Source of the DNA: Streptomyces bikiniensis
Lineage (GTDB): Bacteria; Actinomycetota; Actinomycetes; Streptomycetales; Streptomycetaceae
Length of the DNA: 64,000 nucleotides
Assembly (NCBI GenBank): GCA_000716465.1
Contig: JNWL01000034.1
Location: 1 to 64,000, forward strand
Direction: 5' to 3'
Shown here: piece by piece, positions 16,560 through 29,492 of the stretch
How positions within the stretch are numbered: the first letter of the stretch is position 1
Layout of the letters: every line of letters starts with the position of its first letter
The notes under the pieces: model-generated
Told to the model about the DNA's origin: nothing
Database searches by the model: none
What the model saw: the letters and a program-made list of their open reading frames with translations, nothing else
Translations under genes and position numbers: made by a program

Positions 16560-16623
16560 CCGCGCGACCGCAGGGCCGCACGACGCCGGGGCCGCGCGAC
16601 CGCAGGGCCGCACGACGGCGGGG
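16560..16623. repeat. 32-bp tandem duplication
   Basis: Two copies of a 32-bp unit (16560-16591 and 16592-16623), differing at one base, lie between the metE riboswitch and the end of the 3-hydroxyacyl-CoA dehydrogenase gene. There is no coding role. It probably arose by slippage. Confidence 0.8.
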
Positions 16624-16660
16624 CCGGGGACGGCACCACCCGTCCCCGGCCCCTCGCCGT
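16615..16660 (-). terminator. terminator of the malate synthase/dehydrogenase operon
   Basis: ACGGCGGGGCCGGGGACGG (16615-16633) pairs with CCGTCCCCGGCCCCTCGCCGT (16640-16660), leaving a small bulge and a 6-nt loop. It starts 66 bp downstream of the leftward dehydrogenase stop. Confidence 0.7.
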
Positions 16661-16726
16661 ACCGCCGCCGGGTCCTCTCTCGGGACCCTCCACCGGGCCC
16701 CTCCCCGGCGGCGGGTGCCGGCCCCC

Positions 16727-17670
16727 TCAGGCCGGCCGCCCGGACGTCTCCGCCCGGTCGTACACGTGGAACCCCCGGCCGGTCTTCCGGCCGAGCAGCC
16801 CCGCCTCCACCATCCGCAGGAGCAGCGGGGGAGGGGCGTACAGGGGCTCCTTGAACTCCTCGTACAGCGAGTCCGCGATGGACGCGACCGTGTCGAGTCC
16901 GATCAGGTCCGCGAGCCGCAGCGGCCCCATCGGGTGGGCGCAGCCCAGTTCCATGCCCCGGTCGACGTCCGTGGCGGAGGCGAACCCCGACTCCGTCATC
17001 CGGATCGCGGACAGCAGGTACGGGACGAGCAGGGCGTTGACGACGAAGCCGGCCCGGTCGCGGGAGCTGATGGCGGTCTTGCCCAGGGTCTCCGTCGCGA
17101 AGGACGTCACCGCGGCCGTCGTCGCCGCCGAGGTGTGGAGGGTCGTGACGATCTCCACGAGCGGCAGCACGGGCACCGGGTTGAAGAAGTGCAGCCCCAC
17201 GACCCGGTCGGCGCGCTCGGTGGCCATGCCGAGCCGCATGACCGGGAGCGAGGAGGTGTTGGTGGCGAGGACCGCCGCCGGGTCGGTGACGATCTTGTCG
17301 AGCGCGGCGAACACCCGGGACTTGACGGCGGGATCCTCGACCACCGCCTCGACCACGAGCTGCCGGTCCGCGAGGTCGGACATTTCGGCGGTGGCCGTGA
17401 TCCGGTCGAGCGCCGCCTCGGCGGAGGGGCGGTCCAGCTTGCCGCGCCGGACGGCCCGTTCGAGGGAGACGGCGACCCGCTCGCGGGCGGCCCGCGCCGC
17501 CGCGCGGTCGGCCTCGCAGATCACGGTGGGGAGCCCGGCCCGCGCGCAGACCTCCGCGATGCCCGCGCCCATCTGCCCGCCGCCCACGACGCCGACGCGC
17601 CGGATGCCGCCGCCCGGACCGGGACTCGTACCGGCCTCCGTGCCGCCGCCCGGACCGGCGCCCGCGCCGC

Positions 17671-17674
<4 letters not shown>
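16727..17674 (-). CDS. 3-hydroxyacyl-CoA (3-hydroxybutyryl-CoA) dehydrogenase
   Basis: A soluble NAD-dependent beta-oxidation-type enzyme of 315 aa. A Gly/Pro-rich leader of about 25 residues is followed by the dinucleotide motif RVGVVGGGQMGAGIAEVCARAG. Catalytic region residues follow in VVGLHFFNPVPVLPLVEIV (the His) and GFVVNALLVPYL, with a C-terminal domain ending in LGRKTGRGFHVYD, the family hallmark. GTG 17674 overlaps the malate synthase stop (GTGA), so the two are translationally coupled. This ties acetyl-CoA or butyrate use to the glyoxylate shunt. Confidence 0.9.
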
Positions 17675-19278
<1,604 letters not shown>

Positions 19279-19401
19279 CGGTGTCTCCTGAGGGGGAGCG
19301 GGTGGTGCGGGGGAGGGCGGGGGCGCGGGTCGTACGGGGAGGGGGTGCGGGGACGGGTGACGTGGACACCCGCCCCCGCGGTTCGAGGGGCCTCGGAGGG
19401 C

Positions 19402-20685
<1,284 letters not shown>

Positions 20686-20709
20686 GATGGTCTCTCCCGG
20701 GGAGTGTCG

Positions 20710-20953
20710 AACTTTGCGAAGGTCGGCGAAGACTCGCGAAGCTCCGTATGAGGTGACGAACGGCCCGCCGTGCCCCGGGCGGAGACGACCGGGTCCTACG
20801 ACGTCAGGGCATGAGCCGTGCCCCGAACTCCGCCTCCTGCCGGGTCACCGGCGGGCCGTGGTCCGACTTTCGCAGTGGCACTCCGTGCCATCAACCATGG
20901 CCGCATGCCAACTTCTGCGAATCTTTCACCCCGGGTTTGCCAAGTTTGCGAAG
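20710..20953. promoter_or_regulatory. repeated TTTGCGAA-type sites between aceA and the RamB-type gene
   Basis: AACTTTGCGAA (20710-20720), GACTCGCGAAG (20731-20741), AACTTCTGCGAA (20910-20921) and TTTGCCAAGTTTGCGAAG (20936-20953) share a core close to the AAAnTTTGCnAA sites known for RamB/PrpR regulators. One group faces aceA; the other faces the regulator gene 60 bp before its start. This suggests both shunt control and autoregulation by the divergent XRE protein. Confidence 0.6.
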
Positions 20954-21013
20954 CCCCGAAAGGGCCCGGGGTGACCTAGGGTGTGACCCACGTACGACCC
21001 GAAGGGAACGGCC

Positions 21014-22441
21014 GTGAGCAAGATCTACGCGGGGGCGCGGCTGCGGCGGCTGCGCGAGGAGCGCCGGCTGAGCCAGGCGGACCTGGCCAGGGTGCTCAGG
21101 ATCTCGCCCAGCTACCTGAACCAGATGGAGCACGACACCCGGCCCCTGACGGTCCCCGTCCTGCTGCGGGTCGCCGAGTCCTTCGGCGTCGACCCCGACT
21201 TCTTCTCCGAGCGGGACACCGGCCGGCTCCTGGCCGACCTGCGCGAGACCCTGGCCGACGAACTCGACCGCTCCGCGCTCTCCGCCGCCGACCTCGCGGA
21301 GCTCGCCTCCCGCCTCCCGCACGTGGCCGCCGTCCTCCTCGACCTCGGCCGCGGCCGCCAGGCCCTCACCGAGCGCCTCGCCGCCCTGAGCGGCGACCGC
21401 GGCGACGCCCTCGCCCCGGACGCGGCGCGCGCCCGCACGCCGCACGAGGAGATCCGCGAGTTCTTCTACCGGCGCCGCAACTACCTCCACGACGCCGACC
21501 TCGCCGCCGAGGGGCTCGCGGAGGAGATCGGCGTCCGCCCCGGCGAGGTGCGCCGGGCCCTCGCCGCCCGGCTCGACGAGCGCCACGGCGTCCGGATCGC
21601 CGCCGACGCCGAGGCCGACCGGCAGCTCCACCGCTACGACCCGGCCGCCCGCATCCTGCACCTCTCGCCCCGGCTGCGCCCCGGCCAGCAGGCCTTCCGC
21701 ATGGCCACCCAGCTCGCCCTGCTCGAACAGGACGCCCTGCTCTCCGGGTACGCCTCCGAGGACTACGAGGAGGGCTCCCGCACCTGGTCCCTGGCCCGCA
21801 TCGGCGTCGCCAACTACCTGGCCGCCGCGCTCGTCCTGCCGTACCGCGCCTTCCACACCGCCGCGGAGGAGACGCGCTACGACATCGAGCGGCTCACCGA
21901 CCGCTTCGGACTCGGCTACGAGACGGTCTGCCACCGCCTCAGCACCCTCCAGCGCCCCCGTCTGCGCGGGGTGCCGTTCTCCTTCGTCCGGGTCGACCGG
22001 GCCGGGAACATGTCCAAGCGGCAGTCCGCCACCGGCTTCCACTTCTCCCGCGCCGGCGGCACCTGCCCCCTCTGGAACGTGTACGAGGCGTTCGCCGCCC
22101 CCGGCCGCATCCACGTCCAGGTGGCGGCCATGCCCGACGGGCAGCGCTACCTGTGGACCGCCCGCACGGTGACCCGCCACCGGGGCGGCTGGGGCGAACC
22201 CGGCAAGACCTTCGCCATCGGCCTCGGCTGCGAACTGCGCCACGCCTCCCGGCTCGTCTACTCCGACGGCCTCGACCTCGGCAACAGGGCCGCCGCCACC
22301 CCCATCGGCATGGGCTGCCGGGTCTGCGAACGCCTCGACTGCCCCCAGCGGGCGGTGCCCCCGCTCGGCCGCGCCCTCGCCGTCGACGAGCACACCAGCA
22401 CGTTCGTCCCGTACGCGGTGGAGGAGCAGGGGAGGGGCTGA
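21014..22441 (+). CDS. RamB/PrpR-type XRE regulator sensing short-chain acyl-CoA
   Basis: A 475-aa protein. An N-terminal XRE helix-turn-helix (LRRLREERRLSQADLARVLR, then ISPSYLNQMEHDTRPLTVPV) is followed by a peptidase-like DUF955 domain and the C-terminal short-chain fatty acyl regulator domain with paired cysteines (CRVCERLDCPQR). RamB and mycobacterial PrpR have this layout and control isocitrate lyase or methylcitrate genes. The start is GTG 21014 with GAAGGGAACG upstream. Its location next to aceA and the sites in the shared promoter support the assignment. Confidence 0.9.
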   Translation: MSKIYAGARLRRLREERRLSQADLARVLRISPSYLNQMEHDTRPLTVPVLLRVAESFGVDPDFFSERDTGRLLADLRETLADELDRSALSAADLAELASRLPHVAAVLLDLGRGRQALTERLAALSGDRGDALAPDAARARTPHEEIREFFYRRRNYLHDADLAAEGLAEEIGVRPGEVRRALAARLDERHGVRIAADAEADRQLHRYDPAARILHLSPRLRPGQQAFRMATQLALLEQDALLSGYASEDYEEGSRTWSLARIGVANYLAAALVLPYRAFHTAAEETRYDIERLTDRFGLGYETVCHRLSTLQRPRLRGVPFSFVRVDRAGNMSKRQSATGFHFSRAGGTCPLWNVYEAFAAPGRIHVQVAAMPDGQRYLWTARTVTRHRGGWGEPGKTFAIGLGCELRHASRLVYSDGLDLGNRAAATPIGMGCRVCERLDCPQRAVPPLGRALAVDEHTSTFVPYAVEEQGRG

Positions 22442-22504
22442 GGGAGGGGCCGCCCGGGCCGGGCCCGATACTGTCCGGACGATCTCGGAACGGTGGGGGG
22501 CGCG

Positions 22505-23287
22505 GTGGACTGGACGACGCTGCTCGGCGGGGTGGCCGCCGGACTGCTGATCTCCGTCGTGACCGCGCCGGCCGGGGTCTCGGGGGCGGTGTTCCTGCTC
22601 CCGGTCCAACTGAGCGTCTTCGCCGTGCCGAACCCCTCCGTCACGCCGACGAACCTGCTGTTCAACGTGGTCGCGGGCCCCGGCGCCCTGTGGCGCCACG
22701 CCAGGACCGGCGCCCTGCGCGGCCCCCTCACCCGCCTCCTGGTGGCGGGCACCCTCCCCGGGGTGGTGGCCGGCGCCGTCGTCCGCGTCTTCGCCCTCCC
22801 CGGCCCCACCGTCTTCCGCGCCCTCATCGCCGCGCTGCTGCTGCCCCTGGGCGTGTGGCTGTGCGTCCGCACCCTGCGCCCCGCCCGGAAGCGGACCGGC
22901 GCCGAGCCCTCGCCCCGCGCGGTCACCGGACTCGCCCTGGCCGTCGGGGTGGTGGGCGGGATCTACGGCATCGGCGGCGGCTCCCTCCTCGGCCCGGTCC
23001 TGGCGGGCCGGGGCGTCCCCGTCTCCCGCGTGGCCCCGGCCGCGCTCGCCGCCACCTTCGCGACCTCCGTCGTCGGCGCCGCCACCTTCGCCCTGCTCTC
23101 CCTCACCACCACCGAGGCCGCCGCCCCGGACTGGGCCCTGGGCCTCGCCTGCGGCTTCGGCGGCCTGATCGGCGGCTACCTCGGCGCCCGCCTCCAACCC
23201 CACCTCCCAGAAACCGCCCTCCGCCTCCTCCTCGGCACCCTCGCCACGGTCCTGGGGGCGCTGTACGCGGCCCAGGCACTGTTCTGA
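22505..23287 (+). CDS. TauE/SafE-family sulfite/organosulfonate exporter-like permease
   Basis: A 260-aa membrane protein with about seven to eight hydrophobic segments. Two repeated halves start VTAPAGVSGAVFLLPVQ and VVGGIYGIGGGSLLGPVLAG, the paired family motif. The start is GTG 22505 behind a G-rich site; GTG 22493 is possible. The substrate is unknown: members move sulfite, sulfonates or other anions. No sulfur genes are adjacent. Confidence 0.85.
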   Translation: MDWTTLLGGVAAGLLISVVTAPAGVSGAVFLLPVQLSVFAVPNPSVTPTNLLFNVVAGPGALWRHARTGALRGPLTRLLVAGTLPGVVAGAVVRVFALPGPTVFRALIAALLLPLGVWLCVRTLRPARKRTGAEPSPRAVTGLALAVGVVGGIYGIGGGSLLGPVLAGRGVPVSRVAPAALAATFATSVVGAATFALLSLTTTEAAAPDWALGLACGFGGLIGGYLGARLQPHLPETALRLLLGTLATVLGALYAAQALF

Positions 23288-23374
23288 CCGGAGGAACGAA
23301 CGGCGGCGCGCGCATCGGACCGGAAGGCGCGGGTGGCAGAGGCCGCCTCCACCGCGTTCCGGGAGGAACCGTGC

Positions 23375-23695
23375 ATGGCCGAGACCGCCGCCCACCACGG
23401 GCTGTTCCGCGACACCGCCCTGCACGTGGACGACACCGCCGGGCCGGGCCGGCCGGTCGTCCTGATCCACGGCCGGCCGCTGTCGGGCGAGTCGTGGAAG
23501 TACCGGGTGCCGGCCCTCGCCGAGGCCGGGTAGCGCGTGGTCACCTACGACCGCAGGGGGTTCGGCGGGACGCGTTCTACCGCCCGGACCCGCGACGCGC
23601 TGCCCCGCAGCCGGGTCCACCTGGTCCCGGGCGGCCCGCACGGCGTGAACGCCGGCCACGCGGCGGAGTGGGACCGGGTGCTCCTCGACTTCTGA
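23375..23695 (+). pseudogene. alpha/beta hydrolase (chloroperoxidase-like) remnant
   Basis: The frame starts well, with LFRDTALHVDDT, then PVVLIHGRPLSGESWKYRVP. It meets TAG at 23531-23533 where the family has AGYRVVTYDRRGFG, so TAC has become TAG. Reading continues in the same frame through RVVTYDRRGFGG, then jumps to the family's C-terminal end GGPHGVNAGHAAEWDRVLLDF. About 170 codons with the nucleophile Ser and the Asp are deleted in frame. It is a dead gene. Confidence 0.85.
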
Positions 23696-23726
23696 GTCCT
23701 GAGTCCCGCGGAGCCGTACGGAAGGC

Positions 23727-24545
23727 CTACGGCAGCGCCCCCGCCCGCCGCGCCGCCACCACCGCCTCCATCCGCGTGTGCGCCCCCAGCTTCCGCATCG
23801 CCGAGCGCAGGTAGCCCTTCACCGTCTCCGGGCGCAGCCCGAGCCGTACGGCCGCCGTCGCGTTCGTCGCGCCCGAGGCGACCGCCGCCAGGACGTCCGT
23901 CTCGCGCGGGGTCAGGGCCACCCCGGGGAGGGCGGCGGGGGCGCCGGAGGCCGTCTCCAGGCGGCCGCAGACCGCCAGGAGCCGTTCCCGCAGCTCCGGG
24001 TCCGTAACCTTCGGCGCCAGCTCGCGCAGCTCGCCGTACGCCTGCCGGACCTCCTCCCAGGAGGGGCCCGGCGGGGGCGGGGCCAGGAGTTCCCGGACCT
24101 CGTCCCGTACCGCCAGCGCCTGCTCCAGGTCGCGGGCCGCCGCCACCGCCGCGTCGAAGACCCGCTCGCCGACCGGCAGCGCGTCGCGCAGCGCCCCGTA
24201 CAGCACGCCCCGCACCTTCCGGCGCACGACGACCGGCACCGCGATCACCGACCGCAGCCCCTCCGCCGACACCGGACCGTCGTACTCGTGGGTGATGTGC
24301 CGCGCCGACGGGTAGTCCGTCACCGCGCACGGCCGTCCCAGCGCCAGGCACTTCCCGCCCAGGCCGGAGCCCGCCGAGATCGCGAGCCCGCGCAGGGCCG
24401 GTGTCACCGCGCCGTTCAGCTCGCCGATCCGCAGCCCCCGGGTCTCGTGCGTCAGCCCCCCGAAGACCACCGGGAGCCCGGTGGCGCGGCGCAGCCTCAG
24501 CAGCGCCCCGCGCAGCTCCACCGACGATTCGACGTGCTCGCGCAC
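23727..24545 (-). CDS. LuxR-family regulator with N-terminal GAF domain
   Basis: A 272-aa protein. A GAF-type sensor (about residues 10-150, with [14 protein letters not shown] and [19 protein letters not shown]) is linked to a C-terminal LuxR helix-turn-helix ([20 protein letters not shown], then [20 protein letters not shown]). The sensing ligand is unknown. I choose GTG 24545 because AAGGAG lies 6 nt upstream; GTG 24605 would add 20 Ala/Gly-rich residues without a ribosome site. It is divergent from two acyl-CoA ligase genes, which it probably controls. Confidence 0.85.
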   Translation of the reverse strand: MREHVESSVELRGALLRLRRATGLPVVFGGLTHETRGLRIGELNGAVTPALRGLAISAGSGLGGKCLALGRPCAVTDYPSARHITHEYDGPVSAEGLRSVIAVPVVVRRKVRGVLYGALRDALPVGERVFDAAVAAARDLEQALAVRDEVRELLAPPPPGPSWEEVRQAYGELRELAPKVTDPELRERLLAVCGRLETASGAPAALPGVALTPRETDVLAAVASGATNATAAVRLGLRPETVKGYLRSAMRKLGAHTRMEAVVAARRAGALP

Positions 24546-24680
24546 CGCGTTCTCCTTCGTGGCCGCCGGCCCCGCCGCGCCGGCCCTCGCCGTCCGCGGG
24601 TTCACCCCCGAACGGGGGTGGTGAGACCTGGGTCACCGATTACACGATGTCCTGGACCGGTCCCGCAACGAGGAGGACAC

Positions 24681-26360
24681 ATGACGGCAACCAGTGCGAC
24701 CGAGGAGTTCCGGGCCGCCCGGGACTTCCTCCTGGAGCACCGGGAGGACTACGCGGCGGCCTACGAGGGCTTCGCGTGGCCCCGGCCCGAGCGGTTCAAC
24801 TGGGCGCTCGAATGGTTCGACGTCGTCGCGGAGGGCAACGACCGCACCGCCCTGCACATCGTGGAGGAGGACGGCTCCGGGACGAAGGTGTCCTTCGCGG
24901 AGATGTCCGCCCGCTCGAACCGGGTCGCGAACCGGCTGCGGTCCCTGGGCGTCCGCGCCGGGGACCGGATCGTGGTCATGCTGGGCAACCAGGTCGAGCT
25001 GTGGGAGACCGTCCTCGCCGCGATGAAGCTGCGGGCCGTCGTCATCCCCGCCACCCCGCTCCTCGGCCCCGCCGACCTGCGCGACCGCGTCGACCGGGGC
25101 CGCGCCCGCCACGTCCTCGTGCGCGCCGAGGACACCGCCAAGTTCGACGACGTCCCCGGCGACTACACCCGGATCGCGGTCGGCGGCGACGGGACGGGGG
25201 AGTGGCGGGAGTACGAGCTCGCCGCCCGCGAGTCCGACGCCTTCGAGCCGGACGGCGACACGCGCGCCGACGACACCCTGATGCTGTACTTCACCTCGGG
25301 CACGACCGCCCGCCCCAAACTGGTCGAGCACACCCACACCTCGTACCCGGTCGGGCACCTCGCCACCATGTACTGGATCGGGCTCAAGCCCGGCGACGTG
25401 CACCTCAACATCTCCTCGCCCGGCTGGGCCAAGCACGCCTGGTCCAACCTCTTCGCCCCGTGGAACGCCGAGGCGACCGTCTTCGTCCACAACTACACGC
25501 GCTTCGACCCGGCCCGCCTCATGGACGAGATGGAGCGGAACGGGGTCACCAGCTTCTGCGCCCCGCCGACCGTCTGGCGGATGCTGATCCAGGCCGACCT
25601 GGGGCAGCTCAAGACCCCGCCGCGCGAGGTCGTCGCCGCCGGCGAACCGCTCAACCCCGAGGTCATCGAGGCCGTCCGGCGCGCCTGGGGCATCACCGTC
25701 CGCGACGGCTTCGGGCAGACCGAGACCGCCGTCCAGGTCTCCAACAGCCCCGGCCAGCGCCTCAAGGAGGGCTCCATGGGCCGCCCGAGCCCCGGCTACC
25801 GGGTGACCCTGGTCGATCCGGTGAGCGGCCGCCCGGACGTCGACGAGGGCGAGATCTGCCTCGACCTGTCCGCCCGCCCGGTGGGTCTGATGGCCGGCTA
25901 CCACGGCGACCCGGAGCGCACGGCGGAGGCGATGGCCGGCGGCCACTACCGCACCGGCGACATCGGCGCGCGGGACGCGGACGGCTACATCACCTACATC
26001 GGCCGGTCCGACGACGTCTTCAAGGCCTCCGACTACAAGATCAGCCCGTTCGAGCTGGAGAGCGCGCTCCTGGAGCACGAGGCCGTCGCCGAGACCGCCG
26101 TCGTCCCCGCTCCCGACCCGCTGCGGCTCGCCGTCCCCAAGGCGTACGTGGTCCTCGCGGCGGGCTGGGAGCCGGGCCCGGAGACCGCGAAGGCCCTCTT
26201 CGCGCACTCGCGCGCGGTCCTCGCCCCGTACAAGCGGATCCGGCGCATCGAGTTCGCCGACCTGCCCAAGACCGTCTCCGGCAAGATCCGCCGGGTGGAG
26301 CTGCGCCGCCTCACCGCCGAGGGCGGCGGCACCGAGTACGCGGAAGGGGACCTCGCATGA
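24681..26360 (+). CDS. AMP-dependent acyl-CoA synthetase (medium-chain/aryl acid type)
   Basis: A 559-aa acid:CoA ligase. The P-loop is [38 protein letters not shown] is the A5 region, [20 protein letters not shown] the A7/A8 region, and [13 protein letters not shown] carries the catalytic Lys. Sequence style is closest to medium-chain fatty-acid/benzoate-CoA ligases. The start is ATG 24681 behind GAGGAGG. It overlaps the next ligase by 4 bp. Confidence 0.88.
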   Translation: MTATSATEEFRAARDFLLEHREDYAAAYEGFAWPRPERFNWALEWFDVVAEGNDRTALHIVEEDGSGTKVSFAEMSARSNRVANRLRSLGVRAGDRIVVMLGNQVELWETVLAAMKLRAVVIPATPLLGPADLRDRVDRGRARHVLVRAEDTAKFDDVPGDYTRIAVGGDGTGEWREYELAARESDAFEPDGDTRADDTLMLYFTSGTTARPKLVEHTHTSYPVGHLATMYWIGLKPGDVHLNISSPGWAKHAWSNLFAPWNAEATVFVHNYTRFDPARLMDEMERNGVTSFCAPPTVWRMLIQADLGQLKTPPREVVAAGEPLNPEVIEAVRRAWGITVRDGFGQTETAVQVSNSPGQRLKEGSMGRPSPGYRVTLVDPVSGRPDVDEGEICLDLSARPVGLMAGYHGDPERTAEAMAGGHYRTGDIGARDADGYITYIGRSDDVFKASDYKISPFELESALLEHEAVAETAVVPAPDPLRLAVPKAYVVLAAGWEPGPETAKALFAHSRAVLAPYKRIRRIEFADLPKTVSGKIRRVELRRLTAEGGGTEYAEGDLA

Positions 26361-27955
26361 GCACGCCGGAACTCTCGTACGCGCACGGCACCTCCACCAC
26401 CCCGCTGCTCGGGGACACCATCGGAGCCAACTTGGACCGGGCCGTCGCCGCCTGGCCCGACCGCGAGGCGCTGGTCGACGTCCCCACCGGGCGCCGCTGG
26501 ACGTACGCGGAGTTCGGCGCGGACGTCGACCGGCTCGCCGGGGCGCTGCTCGGCAGCGGCGTCCGCAAGGGCGACCGGGTCGGCGTCTGGGCCGTGAACT
26601 GCGCGGAATGGGTCCTCGTCCAGTACGCCACCGCCCGCGTCGGCGCCGTCATGGTCACCATCAACCCGGCCTACCGCGCCCACGAGTTGGCGTACGTGCT
26701 CAACCAGTCGGGCGTCTCCCTGCTCTTCGCCTCCCTCGCCCACAGGACGAGCGACTACCGGGCGATGGTCGAGCAAGTGCGGGGAGAGTGCCCGGGGTTG
26801 CGCGAGACGGTGTACTTCGGGGACGCGAGCTGGGACGCGTTTCTCACCCGGACGCCCGGGGAGTCGCGCCCGGAGCCGCTCTCCTGCGACGAGCCCGTCA
26901 ACATCCAGTACACCTCGGGGACCACGGGCTTCCCGAAGGGGGCCACGCTCTCCCACCACAACATCCTCAACAACGGTTACTTCGTCGGGGAGATGATCGG
27001 CTACAGCGAGCAGGACAGAATCTGCATTCCCGTCCCGTTCTACCACTGTTTCGGCATGGTCATGGGCAACCTCGCGGCCACCTCGCACGGTGCCTGCATG
27101 GTGATCCCCGCCCCCTCCTTCGACCCGGCCGCCACCCTCCGGGCGGTCCAGGAGGAGCGCTGCACCTCGCTGTACGGGGTGCCGACGATGTTCATCGCGG
27201 AGCTGAACCTCCCCGACTTCGCGACGTACGACCTGTCCACCCTCCGCACCGGCATCATGGCGGGCTCGCCGTGTCCGGTGGAGGTGATGAAGCGGGTGGT
27301 CGCCGAGATGAACATGGCGGAGGTGTCGATCTGCTACGGCATGACCGAGACCTCGCCCGTCTCCACCCAGACCCGCCGCGACGACGACCTGGAGCGCCGC
27401 ACCGGCACCGTCGGCCGGGTCCTGCCGCACGTCGAGGTGAAGGTCGTGGACCCGGCGAGCGGGCTGACCGTGGAGCGCGGCGCGGCGGGCGAACTGTGCA
27501 CCCGGGGCTACGGCGTGATGCTCGGCTACTGGGACGAGCCGGAGAAGACCGCCGAGGCGATCGACCCCGGCCGCTGGATGCACACCGGCGACCTGGCGGT
27601 GATGCGCGAGGACGGCTACGTGCAGATCGTCGGCCGCATCAAGGACATGATCATCCGGGGCGGTGAGAACGTCTACCCGCGCGAGATCGAGGAGTTCCTG
27701 CACGGCCACCCCAAGGTCGCGGACGTCCAGGTGGTCGGGGTCCCCGACGAGCGCTACGGCGAGGAGATCCTGGCCTGCGTGATCCCCCGCGACCCGGCCG
27801 ACCCGCCCACCCCGGAGGAGATCACCGCCTTCTGCCGCGACCGCCTCGCCCACTACAAGATCCCGCGCCGGGTGGAGATCCTCGCGGAGTTCCCGATGAC
27901 GGTGAGCGGGAAGGTGCGGAAGGTGGAGCTGCGGGAGCGGTACGCCGGGAACTAG
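26357..27955 (+). CDS. fatty-acid--CoA ligase (FadD-like AMP-binding enzyme)
   Basis: A 532-aa adenylate-forming ligase. [18 protein letters not shown] is the P-loop, [15 protein letters not shown] the A5 motif, [20 protein letters not shown] the hinge/A8, and [14 protein letters not shown] the final Lys motif. ATG 26357 overlaps the preceding stop (ATGA). Two different ligases in one operon under a GAF-LuxR regulator suggests use of a mixed acid pool. The substrate is not predictable from sequence alone. Confidence 0.9.
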   Translation: MSTPELSYAHGTSTTPLLGDTIGANLDRAVAAWPDREALVDVPTGRRWTYAEFGADVDRLAGALLGSGVRKGDRVGVWAVNCAEWVLVQYATARVGAVMVTINPAYRAHELAYVLNQSGVSLLFASLAHRTSDYRAMVEQVRGECPGLRETVYFGDASWDAFLTRTPGESRPEPLSCDEPVNIQYTSGTTGFPKGATLSHHNILNNGYFVGEMIGYSEQDRICIPVPFYHCFGMVMGNLAATSHGACMVIPAPSFDPAATLRAVQEERCTSLYGVPTMFIAELNLPDFATYDLSTLRTGIMAGSPCPVEVMKRVVAEMNMAEVSICYGMTETSPVSTQTRRDDDLERRTGTVGRVLPHVEVKVVDPASGLTVERGAAGELCTRGYGVMLGYWDEPEKTAEAIDPGRWMHTGDLAVMREDGYVQIVGRIKDMIIRGGENVYPREIEEFLHGHPKVADVQVVGVPDERYGEEILACVIPRDPADPPTPEEITAFCRDRLAHYKIPRRVEILAEFPMTVSGKVRKVELRERYAGN

Positions 27956-28512
27956 GGCCTGTCCGACCCTGATCCGCCGGACAGGCCCTGGCGGGTGCCG
28001 GTGAGGTCCCTGCGCATGCAGACGCGGGGCCAGGCCGCCAGGCCGTGGGCCGCCTCCGCGTGGACGATCGCGCGCAGGCCCTCCGTGAGGGCCGGGTCGG
28101 AGTCGGTGAGGGGGCGGAAGCCGAGCCGGGCGTAGTACGGGGCGTTCCAGGGCACCTCGGCGAAGGTCGTCAGGGTCAGCGCCGTCAGGCCCTCCTCCCC
28201 GGCGGTCACCGCCAGGTGCTCGATCAGGGCCCGCCCGACGCCCCGGCGGGCGGCGTCCGGGTGCACCGACACCTGCTCGATGTGGGCGGCGCCGTCGACC
28301 GGGTCGATGAGCAGGTACGCCACCGGACGGTCGGCGGCGTCCGCCGCGACCCGGGCCCGGCCCGCCCGGCGGTACGCCTCCAGGGTCTCCAGGGACGGCG
28401 GGTCGTCGTCGGCGATCGCCGCCATGCCGAGGGAGCGGAAGGGTTCGCCCGCCGCCCGCTCGATGTCCTGGAGCAGCGGGAGGTCGGCCGCGACGGCCGC
28501 TCTGATGCGCAT
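27952..28512 (-). CDS. GNAT-family N-acetyltransferase
   Basis: A 186-aa GCN5-related acetyltransferase. The acetyl-CoA loop is [20 protein letters not shown] (R/Q-x-x-G-x-G/A type), and [16 protein letters not shown] is the C-terminal motif B. The acceptor is unknown. The start is ATG 28512. The end overlaps the convergent ligase by 4 bp, and the tail is encoded by the shared terminator, so the last ten or so residues are unlikely to matter. Confidence 0.88.
   Translation of the reverse strand: MRIRAAVAADLPLLQDIERAAGEPFRSLGMAAIADDDPPSLETLEAYRRAGRARVAADAADRPVAYLLIDPVDGAAHIEQVSVHPDAARRGVGRALIEHLAVTAGEEGLTALTLTTFAEVPWNAPYYARLGFRPLTDSDPALTEGLRAIVHAEAAHGLAAWPRVCMRRDLTGTRQGLSGGSGSDRP
27955..27988. 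terminator. bidirectional terminator inside overlapping gene ends
   Basis: GGGCCTGTCCG (27955-27965) and CGGACAGGCCC (27978-27988) form a perfect 11-bp stem. It begins on the last base of the ligase stop codon and lies within the last codons of the convergent acetyltransferase, encoding its C-terminal residues. Confidence 0.7.
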
Positions 28513-28548
28513 ACGGCAGTATGACGCGGGGCGGGTGCGGGACGGTCC

Positions 28549-29337
28549 TCAGGGGCGGGTGGTGCCGCCCGGCGGCGGCCGGTTCCGGTCCGCGTCCCCG
28601 GGCCGGTCGAGCAGCCCGCCGTCCCGCGAGAAGCGGGGCAGGAACAGGGCGAGCGCCGGATCCCCGTACAGCGCCACGTACAGCTGGACCAGGCGCCCGT
28701 CCGTCACCTCCCGCCGGTGGGCCGGCAGCGGGTACCGCTCGCGCAGCCCGGCGAGCAGCCGCCGCGCCGCACCGGTCGTGACGGGCAGCCGCAGCAGCAC
28801 CGCCACCGCCCCGAGGGCCGGTGGCAGGCCGACCGCCAGCACCGCCGGCAGGTCCGCGCGGAACGCCCCCGTCGCGACCGCCCCGACGAGGACGGTCAAC
28901 AGCACGCAGCCGAGCAGGGCCCGCACCACCCACAGCTGCGCGACCGGCCGCAGCAGCCCGGCCCCGCGCAGCTCGCCGCTGAGCGCGTCCACGGCCCGCC
29001 GCGCCTCGGGGCGCTGCGTGAGGTCCCCCAGGGCGAGGGCCCGGCGGAGCGCCCCGTGCACCCCGAGCTGCACGGGGTCACGGGTCCGGCCCGGCCCGCC
29101 GTTGGCCCGAATCGTATGTTTGCGGCCCGCCGCGACCGCCCCGCGCTGGTGCAGTGCCACGAGCGCCACGATGACGGCGGCCCGCCGCCCGCCGCGCAGC
29201 AGCGCGAGCGCCTGCGGCGTCGGCACGGCGTCCGCGCCCGGTGGACCGCTCTCCCGGCTGCACGTTCGCGCCAGCACGGCGGCGAGCAGCAGCTCGGCCC
29301 ACGCCGCTCCGATGAACCACCACATCCCCGTCGGCAT
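28549..29337 (-). CDS. TIGR04222-type membrane protein
   Basis: A 262-aa protein of the type annotated in actinobacteria as TIGR04222 domain-containing. A first TM segment (MWWFIGAAWAELLLAAVLA) is followed by a soluble stretch with LALLRGGRRAAVIVALVALH and RGAV. Two further TM segments lie near residues 140-185, then a basic tail. The function is unknown. The start is ATG 29337. It is 36 bp upstream of the acetyltransferase gene on the same strand. Confidence 0.75.
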   Translation of the reverse strand: MPTGMWWFIGAAWAELLLAAVLARTCSRESGPPGADAVPTPQALALLRGGRRAAVIVALVALHQRGAVAAGRKHTIRANGGPGRTRDPVQLGVHGALRRALALGDLTQRPEARRAVDALSGELRGAGLLRPVAQLWVVRALLGCVLLTVLVGAVATGAFRADLPAVLAVGLPPALGAVAVLLRLPVTTGAARRLLAGLRERYPLPAHRREVTDGRLVQLYVALYGDPALALFLPRFSRDGGLLDRPGDADRNRPPPGGTTRP

Positions 29338-29492
29338 GACGCCCACCCCCCAAGGGAGTTGTGCCCGGCGGAGCGTGTTCCTCACGCGTGAATGGCCGAT
29401 TTCGGATGCCGAGGTGTTGTGGGGGGAGGCCGGGGGCGCGCTCCGCGGAGCCCGGGCGCCGGGTGCGGGCGCGGAGGAGCGCGGGCGCGGGG

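Noticed and set aside
16560..16623. CRISPR-like repeat
   Set aside because: There are only two adjacent copies without spacers; it is a simple tandem duplication.
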